A stretch of DNA of 64,000 nucleotides from Alphaproteobacteria bacterium. Lineage in GTDB: Bacteria > Pseudomonadota > Alphaproteobacteria > Caulobacterales > Hyphomonadaceae. Positions 58,942 to 64,000 of the stretch are shown here, in pieces. The translations under genes and the position numbers were made by a program. Position 1 is the first letter of the stretch, and each line of letters begins with the position of its first letter. The notes beneath the pieces are model-generated. The model had not been told where the DNA came from and did no database searches. It saw only the letters and a list, made by a program, of their open reading frames with translations. The DNA lies in contig WGLW01000024.1 of assembly GCA_016125405.1 (NCBI GenBank), forward strand, positions 22,533 to 86,532, written 5' to 3'.

Positions 58942-58976
58942 AGCAGCCCGGCCGAAAGGCCGGGCTGCTTTCGTTT
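58942..58976 (+). terminator. Rho-independent terminator of ompA-like gene
   Basis: AGCAGCCCGGCC, GAAA loop, GGCCGGGCTGCT: a perfect 12-base stem with a stable tetraloop, then TTCGTTT. It lies 28 bases after the ompA-like stop and just before the end of the convergent LuxI-type gene. Confidence 0.92.
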
Positions 58977-58982
58977 GGGCGC

Positions 58983-59900
58983 TTATGACGAACCGGGCGC
59001 CGCGCTTCTTGTGACCGCCGTGCGTCCGTCGGCCGGCGGCATGTTGGACAGGCGTGACGCGCCGCCTGTTTCGTTGAGCGTCGCGCCACATGCTTCGACC
59101 AGCCGGTTGAATGCGCCGAGAAGCTCCAGGGCGCGGGGCTTGTCGTCGATGGCCGCGCCGGCGATCTGCGCCGACATCGCCCGCACCAGCCGGAACAGAT
59201 TGTCGGCGCCGATATCAGCGATGATGCCCGCTACTGAGTCGAGATTGGCTGGAGGCGGGGAGGGCATCGGCGTGGCCGCGGGATTGATCTCGAACTTCAT
59301 GGCGTCGAGCACGCCCGTCTTCTGCCGTGTGAGGGCGAGGACATGCGGACCGACGCCGATTTCTGCGGCGACGGCCGTGCCCTTGCCGCCTTCATACTGC
59401 CGCGGCTCGCCGAGATAGCGCAGCGGCCAGCCATAGGCGGCGATGCGTTCGGCAAGCCGCAATTCGGCCAGCATGGTGAGTCGCGTAAGTCCCCTCGAGA
59501 TGCAGAATTCGAGGATGCCGATCATAAGCTCGCGCTGGTGATTGGTCGGCCAGCGCGGATTGGCGGCGCGGCGGTGGCGCGGGTCGGCGATCCATCGCGA
59601 TATGTCCCAGCACCCGTCTTCCTCCGGCAGCGGTTCGCTGGACCAGCCGGCAAACTTTTTCAGGAGCGTGGGGCCTGTCGTAGGGTTGAGGCGGACCGAG
59701 GCGGCGACCTCTCCCCATGGATCGATGCTCATCAGATAGACGACAGGTCCGTCGTCGAACTCGTCGGTCTCCTTGCCGTCCGCGCCGTGAAGGTCCGCCC
59801 AGCCGTGGCCGTCGATGTAGAAGGCGTGGCGCATGCGGAACATCTGGTCGAGCTGGGCGCCATAGAGATGCTGGTTCTCCGCCGTGACAACGTGGATCAT
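58983..59900 (-). CDS. Acyl-homoserine-lactone synthase (LuxI family) with C-terminal extension
   Basis: A 305-residue autoinducer synthase. The LuxI core is clear: MFRMRHAFYIDGHGW (R..Y/F..W), DEFDDGPVVYLM, SVRLNPTT, and the WDISRW segment in place of the usual WEISRF. It makes a signal from S-adenosylmethionine and an acyl carrier or acyl-CoA. The core ends near residue 205; about 100 extra residues follow: a Pro-rich linker (PMPSPPPANL), a helical stretch (GADNLFRLVRAMSAQIAG) and a disordered tail. ATG 59900 has GGGAGGGG upstream. No luxR gene is in the window. It is convergent with ompA. Confidence 0.88.
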   Translation of the reverse strand: MIHVVTAENQHLYGAQLDQMFRMRHAFYIDGHGWADLHGADGKETDEFDDGPVVYLMSIDPWGEVAASVRLNPTTGPTLLKKFAGWSSEPLPEEDGCWDISRWIADPRHRRAANPRWPTNHQRELMIGILEFCISRGLTRLTMLAELRLAERIAAYGWPLRYLGEPRQYEGGKGTAVAAEIGVGPHVLALTRQKTGVLDAMKFEINPAATPMPSPPPANLDSVAGIIADIGADNLFRLVRAMSAQIAGAAIDDKPRALELLGAFNRLVEACGATLNETGGASRLSNMPPADGRTAVTRSAAPGSS

Positions 59901-59969
59901 GCGGTTTCCCCTCCCAGAGCCGTCGGCAAGGCTTGAGGCCGACGCAACAAGCAGGAAGGGTATCAAGAC

Positions 59970-59996
59970 AATATAACAACCTCAAGTAGTGTACAA
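59970..59996 (-). promoter_or_regulatory. Candidate promoter of the LuxI-type gene
   Basis: On the minus strand TTGTAC (complement of 59991-59996) and TATATT (complement of 59970-59975) lie 15 bases apart, 70 bases before the start. The AT-rich patch stands out, but the spacing is short, and no convincing lux box palindrome is visible. Confidence 0.25.
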
Positions 59997-60102
59997 ACCA
60001 GATTGAATTCCGAAAGCGGCGTTATGCTGCGCTGCACGACAAGCATGGGCAGGCGCGCTAGAAACGGCGCTCCCCGGACTGCGATAGACACTGATCGAGG
60101 CG

Positions 60103-60810
60103 ATGATGGCTGATCCTTCTGCGCTGGTGCTCTTTTCCGGCGGACAGGATTCAACCGCCTGTCTCGCCTGGGCGCTTCAAAGATACGGCCGTGTCGAGAC
60201 AGTCGGATTTGATTATGGCCAGAGGCACCGCATCGAGCTGGAATGCCGGCTGCGGGTGATCGCTGAGATACGCCGCCGGTTTCCGGAGTGGGGCGCCCGG
60301 CTGGGCGAGGATCACCTGATCGACCTTGGCGTGCTGGGGCAGATATCGGACACGGCGTTGACACGGGATCGCGCTATCGAATTCGAAGCGAGCGGCCTGC
60401 CTTCCACCTTTGTGCCGGGACGCAACCTGGCCTTCCTGACCTTCGCCGGCGCCATCGCCTACCGCAGGGGGCTGGACCGGCTGGTGGGCGGCATGTGCGA
60501 GACGGATTATTCCGGCTATCCCGATTGCCGCCAGACGACGATGACCGCGATGTCGGAAGCGCTGGGTCTCGGCCTCGACCGGCCCGTGCCGATCGACACG
60601 CCGCTGATGCGCATCGACAAGGCCGCGACCTGGAAGCTGGCTGAAGATCTGGGCGGCGCCGACCTTGTGGACCTCATCGTCGAGGAAACGCACACCTGCT
60701 ATTTCGGCGAGCGCGGCGAACTGCACGATTGGGGATATGGCTGCGGCGCATGTCCGGCCTGCGAGTTGCGGGCGAAGGGCTGGCGGGAATACCGGGCCGC
60801 GAAGTCATGA
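60103..60810 (+). CDS. queC: 7-cyano-7-deazaguanine synthase
   Basis: A 235-residue PP-loop ATPase that converts carboxy-deazaguanine to preQ0, the base for queuosine in tRNA. The ATP motif is [16 protein letters not shown] near the N-terminus, and the zinc site is the C-terminal cysteine set [12 protein letters not shown]...[11 protein letters not shown]. The stop overlaps the queE start. No queD, queF or tgt gene is in the window. Confidence 0.97.
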   Translation: MMADPSALVLFSGGQDSTACLAWALQRYGRVETVGFDYGQRHRIELECRLRVIAEIRRRFPEWGARLGEDHLIDLGVLGQISDTALTRDRAIEFEASGLPSTFVPGRNLAFLTFAGAIAYRRGLDRLVGGMCETDYSGYPDCRQTTMTAMSEALGLGLDRPVPIDTPLMRIDKAATWKLAEDLGGADLVDLIVEETHTCYFGERGELHDWGYGCGACPACELRAKGWREYRAAKS

Positions 60811-61436
60811 CCTATTCGGTCAAGGAAACCTACTACACGCTGCAGGGGGAAGGCGCTCACACCGGACGGGCGGCGGTGTTCCTGCGCTTTGCCGGATGCA
60901 ATCTCTGGTCAGGGCTGGAGCGGGACCGCTCGTCGGCCGTCTGCACCTTCTGCGACACGGATTTCATCGGCGTCGACGGGCCCGGCGGCGGTAAGTTCGT
61001 CGAGGCGGAGGCGCTGGCCGCGCACGTTGCGTCGATGTGGCCGGGCGGGGGAAAGCCTTATGTCGTCTGCACCGGCGGCGAGCCGTTGCTGCAGGTCGAC
61101 GCCGCGCTGATTGATGCGCTTCATGCAAAAGGGTTCGAGATCGGCGTCGAGACGAACGGGACGGTTGCCGCTCCGGCGGGGCTGGACTGGATCTGCGTCA
61201 GCCCGAAAGCGACGGCGGAGCTGAAGCAGGTTTCGGGCGACGAACTGAAGCTGGTCTATCCGCAGGCCGACGCGCAGCCTGAGCGGTTCGCCGGACTGGC
61301 GTTCAAGCATTTCTTCCTGCAGCCGATGGACGGGCCGGAGAGAAGCGCAGCGCAGGATGCGGCGATCGCCTATTGCCGCGAGCATCCGCAATGGCGGTTG
61401 AGCCTGCAGACCCACAAGCTGACCGGCATTCCCTGA
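60807..61436 (+). CDS. queE: 7-carboxy-7-deazaguanine synthase (radical SAM)
   Basis: A 209-residue radical SAM enzyme that makes carboxy-deazaguanine, the step before QueC. Its cluster uses the unusual C-x14-C-x2-C spacing: GCNLWSG ... [10 protein letters not shown]. The start [14 protein letters not shown] and the TGGEPLLQ motif fit QueE. ATG 60807 overlaps the queC stop (ATGA), so the two are coupled; the longer frame to 60729 lies inside queC. A strong terminator follows. Confidence 0.96.
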   Translation: MTYSVKETYYTLQGEGAHTGRAAVFLRFAGCNLWSGLERDRSSAVCTFCDTDFIGVDGPGGGKFVEAEALAAHVASMWPGGGKPYVVCTGGEPLLQVDAALIDALHAKGFEIGVETNGTVAAPAGLDWICVSPKATAELKQVSGDELKLVYPQADAQPERFAGLAFKHFFLQPMDGPERSAAQDAAIAYCREHPQWRLSLQTHKLTGIP

Positions 61437-61454
61437 GCTGGAGCCGCATACGAA

Positions 61455-61484
61455 AACGCCCCGCGTTGTTCAGCGCGGGGCGTT
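61455..61484. terminator. Bidirectional hairpin terminator after queE
   Basis: AACGCCCCGCG, 8-base loop, CGCGGGGCGTT: perfect 11-base stem between queE (+) and the convergent secreted-protein gene. A-rich bases lie left (CGAAAA), so minus-strand transcripts end in TTTTCG; plus-strand transcripts have only a short TT. Confidence 0.85.
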
Positions 61485-61506
61485 CCAGGTCTGTCGGAGA
61501 GGCCTG

Positions 61507-61989
61507 CTAGTCGATCTGTTTTGCGAACCGGTTGGCGAACCGGTCGAAGGTCCACTCGGCGTCGGTCCACGTGCCGTAGCCATAGACCTGGCTGATGTCG
61601 GTTTCGTACCATTTGTAGTCGAGCTTGCCGATTTCCTTGCCAGATGCGTCGTACGCCACGCCGCTGAGCTTGGCGCCGCCGATGCTGATCGAGCGGATGG
61701 GATCGAGGCCGATCCGGTCGCTGATCTGCTTGAAGGTTGGACGGTTCGGGATGGCGTCATCGATCGTCACGACAACGCGGGCCGGGTTCACGCCTTCCCT
61801 GGCGAACTGGCGTTCGATCCGCTCGGTCAGGGACTTGCTGAGGATTTCGCCCTCGCGCACACCCCACTTCTTGTCGAGCTGCTTCTGGAATTCCGGCGAG
61901 AACTGCGTTTCGACGGTTACGGCGAAAGCCGGCATCGCGGTCGCCATGATCCCGGCGGCGGCGAGAGCGGCAAGTGCAAGACGGCGCAT
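61507..61989 (-). CDS. Secreted protein of unknown function
   Basis: A 160-residue protein with a 23-residue signal peptide ending MPAFAVTV, exported to the periplasm. The rest has mixed alpha/beta content (FSPEFQKQLDKKWGVREGEILSKSL, ARVVVTIDDAIPNRPTFKQI, DYKWYETDISQVYGYGTWTDAEW in order) and no cysteine. I know similar 'hypothetical' proteins in alphaproteobacteria but no function. Transcribed away from the small lipoprotein gene and terminated by the hairpin at 61455-61484. Confidence 0.85.
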   Translation of the reverse strand: MRRLALAALAAAGIMATAMPAFAVTVETQFSPEFQKQLDKKWGVREGEILSKSLTERIERQFAREGVNPARVVVTIDDAIPNRPTFKQISDRIGLDPIRSISIGGAKLSGVAYDASGKEIGKLDYKWYETDISQVYGYGTWTDAEWTFDRFANRFAKQID

Positions 61990-62090
61990 GATCGGCTCCT
62001 TGCTTGTCTGGCTGGTCGCCAGATTAACATGGTTCTACCTGAAGGTAGGATGAACGCCGACGGATTTGAAGGGGGCGCCTGCGGGCCGGA

Positions 62091-62300
62091 TCAGCGGTCG
62101 TCCTTGTGTTCCTTGCGGTATTTCCTGGCGTCCCGGCGGTCCTTTTCCGCCTGGCTGGTGGTCACCGCATCGACGGCGCCGCCGACGACCGCGCCGGTCA
62201 CGCCGACCGCCGCGCCGGTGACGGCGCCGGCCGCGGCGACGGCGATGCATCCCGACAGAAGGAAAGGCGCAAGGCAAAGCGCCGCTATGGCTCGATTCAT
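62091..62300 (-). CDS. Small glycine/alanine-rich lipoprotein
   Basis: A 69-residue protein: lipoprotein signal ending LLSGC (residue 18), a GAVTGAAVGVTGAVVGGAV glycine-zipper-like helix, and a highly charged tail (EKDRRDARKYRKEHKDDR). Small envelope lipoproteins of this build are common in alphaproteobacteria, and no function is known. ATG 62300 directly precedes the signal; the longer frame to 62327 is less likely. Confidence 0.75.
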   Translation of the reverse strand: MNRAIAALCLAPFLLSGCIAVAAAGAVTGAAVGVTGAVVGGAVDAVTTSQAEKDRRDARKYRKEHKDDR

Positions 62301-62338
62301 GAGGTCCGTCCCGAATCCGCCCGCCAACGGGAGGCTAT

Positions 62339-62368
62339 CACATGGGGGCGAGTATCGGCCCCCATGTG
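62339..62368 (-). terminator. Hairpin between cbrC-like and small lipoprotein genes
   Basis: CACATGGGGGC, 8-base loop, GCCCCCATGTG: perfect 11-base stem 36 bases beyond the minus-strand stop of the CbrC-like gene. No T-run follows; it may still end transcription or protect mRNA ends. Confidence 0.55.
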
Positions 62369-62403
62369 TTGACGGAATGCCAATGGCGGCGGCCAGCCGG
62401 GCG

Positions 62404-62913
62404 TCAGTCGGAATCGAAGACGATGCGGGTCTGCTTGCCGTCGAGCGTGCGGAAGACGAGAGCGTAGGACGAAGGCTCGTCGAGGTCTTCCTCGTATTCC
62501 TCCTTCCAGGCGGCGGTTATGGCCGCACGGAGTTCGGGGTCATTCCACACCGCGTCCGCATCGCCATTGCCGACAAACACCAGCGGCTGGCCGTCGATCA
62601 CGGGCCAGTCGAACGCGTTGAAGGTGGCGAAGCCGGGGGTGCGTTGCATGACTTCGGCCGTGAGCGCCTCGGAGGCGCCGGAGAGGTCTGCGTCATGCAG
62701 CTGGAAATCCTGGCCGCCAAAATGCGCGGCGAGCTGTCCGCCGTGGATGCAGCGGGCGCAGACCTCGGGTTGTTCGCCCTCGGCGTAGACCGTGCCGGCA
62801 TAGAGCCAGACGCTGGGCTTGCCGCAGACATCACAGGGCGCGTCGGAACGTTCCAGCACGTCGCCCATGTCGTAGGCGGCGGGGAAGAAACGGAAGGCGG
62901 GTTGATCGGTCAT
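62404..62913 (-). CDS. CbrC family protein (UPF0167)
   Basis: A 169-residue cytoplasmic protein. The two cysteine pairs CDVCGKPSVWLYAGTVY and CARCIHGG match the zinc-finger-like start of CbrC/UPF0167 proteins, along with PAFRFFPAAYDMGDVLERSD before them. CbrC in E. coli is tied to colicin E2 tolerance under the CreBC system, but its function is not known. Here it stands in front of a pirin gene on the same strand, 110 bases apart. Confidence 0.88.
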   Translation of the reverse strand: MTDQPAFRFFPAAYDMGDVLERSDAPCDVCGKPSVWLYAGTVYAEGEQPEVCARCIHGGQLAAHFGGQDFQLHDADLSGASEALTAEVMQRTPGFATFNAFDWPVIDGQPLVFVGNGDADAVWNDPELRAAITAAWKEEYEEDLDEPSSYALVFRTLDGKQTRIVFDSD

Positions 62914-63023
62914 GCGGGCTCCCGGGCAGAATCGCCATCCGGCATGGATGACAGGAGTCCACGACAGATTCTTGCCGTAAGCAATGGCGATCGGACGCGC
63001 CGGCTGGCCGGCGCGTCCAATAC

Positions 63024-63722
63024 CTAGAGCGTGTCCGTGAGCACGATCTCGGCCGGGCCCTGCAGCGCCTTGATCCGGATGACCGGCTCGTCGCGGATGG
63101 CGACGCCGTCGCGTGCGTTGGCGTGCTGGCCATTGACCTCGATCTCGCCGGTCGCCGCCGTCAGGTAGATGTGCCGGCCGGCGGCCGCGTCATAGGTGAG
63201 TTCCTCGCCCGCCGCGAGGGTCGCGCCGAGGACACGGGCGTTGGCCCGGATCGCCAGAGCGTCCGCATCGCCCTGTCCGGAGGCGAGGACCGACCATTTT
63301 CCGGAGCGGTCGTCGCGCGGGAAGCGCTTCGCGCCCCAGCCCGGCTGGCCGCCGGCGCGGTCGGGCTCGATCCAGATCTGGAAGAGCGTGGTGGGTTCGG
63401 CCTCGAGATTGTACTCGGCATGGCGCACGCCCGTGCCCGCAGACATCACCTGCACGTCGCCCGCGCCGGTGCGGCCCTTGTTGCCCATCGAGTCCTGGTG
63501 GGTGATGGCGCCGGTGCGGACATAGGTGATGATCTCCATGTCGCGGTGGGGGTGGGGCGGAAAGCCCGATTGCGGCGCGATGGTGTCATCGTTCCAGACG
63601 CGCAGGGCGCCCCAGCTGGAGCGCTTCGGGTTGTAATAGTCCGCGAAGGAAAAGTGGTGGTGGGCGTCGAGCCAGCCGTGGTTGGCGGCGCCCAGCGTGT
63701 TGAAGGGTCTGACCTCGATCAT
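63024..63722 (-). CDS. Pirin family protein (YhhW-like)
   Basis: A 232-residue bicupin. The metal site is visible as FPPHPHRDMEIITYV (His-x-His) and GTGVRHAEYN (His and Glu). The family includes quercetin 2,3-dioxygenase-like enzymes and redox-responsive regulators. GRTGAGDVQVMSAG between the two metal motifs is typical. ATG 63722 is the first start after a long gap; the last residues are IVLTDTL. No partner gene is clear. Confidence 0.93.
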   Translation of the reverse strand: MIEVRPFNTLGAANHGWLDAHHHFSFADYYNPKRSSWGALRVWNDDTIAPQSGFPPHPHRDMEIITYVRTGAITHQDSMGNKGRTGAGDVQVMSAGTGVRHAEYNLEAEPTTLFQIWIEPDRAGGQPGWGAKRFPRDDRSGKWSVLASGQGDADALAIRANARVLGATLAAGEELTYDAAAGRHIYLTAATGEIEVNGQHANARDGVAIRDEPVIRIKALQGPAEIVLTDTL

Positions 63723-63866
63723 CGTTTGGTCCCCGATTCTGTCGGCGCATCAGGCGCCTGGACGTGTTGGGGCACAAGTAGGGGGGTACGGCGGATGTGG
63801 AAAGTAGGCGCCTCGGGGTAACCAGACATACGCCGGCGCCCTCGCAAGCGGGGCTTGCAAGGCGGA

Positions 63867-64000
63867 TCAGGCGGCTTCTTTGAGACCGATGGGGAGAGGC
63901 GGAGCGCGCGCGGCGAAGGCGGCGGGCTGCGCCGGGCGCGGCGCGAAGGCGATGATGGTTGCTGACGCTGGCGCGATGCTTGTGGCGCGTGTCGCGATCA
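63867..64000 (-). CDS. Probable C-terminus of a minus-strand gene continuing outside the window
   Basis: A minus-strand frame is open from the right edge to a TGA at 63867. It encodes an Ala/Pro-rich end (AFAPRPAQPAAFAARAPPLP) finishing in GLKEAA. Composition fits the disordered tail of a regulator or envelope protein, but with 44 residues the identity cannot be judged. Confidence 0.35.
   Translation of the reverse strand, partial: IATRATSIAPASATIIAFAPRPAQPAAFAARAPPLPIGLKEAA

Noticed and set aside
59960..60010. Lux box upstream of the LuxI-type gene
   Set aside because: ACCTCAAGTAGTGTACAAAC has a loose resemblance, but the two halves do not pair as a palindrome.
59967..60102. preQ1 riboswitch before queC
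   Set aside because: No preQ1 aptamer pattern (short hairpin plus A-rich tail) is visible, and queC-queE in this position often lack one.

Overview
The window is GC-rich DNA that looks like an alphaproteobacterial chromosome. The case rests on content and style: many operons with 1-4 base overlaps, a CbrC/pirin/QueC-QueE housekeeping tail, NodT-type outer-membrane channels, a LuxI-type synthase, GltB/GltD of alphaproteobacterial length, and a GMC/gluconate-2-dehydrogenase-subunit-3 sugar oxidation system of the kind known from Caulobacter lac genes. A Caulobacterales or Hyphomonadaceae relative is my best guess, but no rRNA or marker gene is present to prove it. I found no tRNA, rRNA, CRISPR array, insertion sequence or phage.

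Bases 1-15742 form a carbohydrate and alcohol oxidation region. It opens with the end of a choline-dehydrogenase-like GMC enzyme and a coniferyl-aldehyde-dehydrogenase-like ALDH. Two complete 'GMC flavoprotein + small TAT subunit' dehydrogenases follow (2159-4671 on + and 11433/13168 on -). Between them lie two DUF1080 (3-keto-glycoside hydrolase/lyase family) lipoproteins, two xylose-isomerase-like TIM barrels (one TAT-exported), a Gfo/Idh/MocA oxidoreductase and an NHS-type MFS permease. I read this as a periplasmic 3-keto-glycoside pathway: oxidise glycosides at C3, cleave them, import and reduce the products. Both GMC genes have the same short palindrome (TTGCGT-WG-ACGCA) upstream. A PQQ dehydrogenase with a fused cytochrome c follows.

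Bases 15844-22029 encode a 2-oxoacid:acceptor oxidoreductase (beta, and fused gamma-alpha), a GltD-like FAD/4Fe-4S protein that probably links it to NAD(P)H, and a thiolase. Bases 22170-35265 are two drug-efflux loci: an RND tripartite pump divergent from a two-component system, and an EmrAB-type MFS tripartite pump divergent from a TetR repressor with a clear operator. Bases 35429-39143 encode a three-subunit molybdenum aldehyde oxidoreductase of the PaoABC type. Bases 39579-45688 hold gltD and gltB.

The right third is a mix of single genes: DsbA-like, OmpA-like and GST proteins; a Vsr / histone-H1-like / cytosine-5 methyltransferase group (50789-52863); an HxlR regulator divergent from a GST with a perfect 12+12 palindrome between them; an EthA-type Baeyer-Villiger monooxygenase; an OmpA porin with a 24-proline linker; a LuxI-type synthase with an unusual C-terminal extension and no LuxR beside it; queC-queE; small secreted proteins; cbrC-like and pirin genes; and, at the right edge, the probable end of another minus-strand gene.
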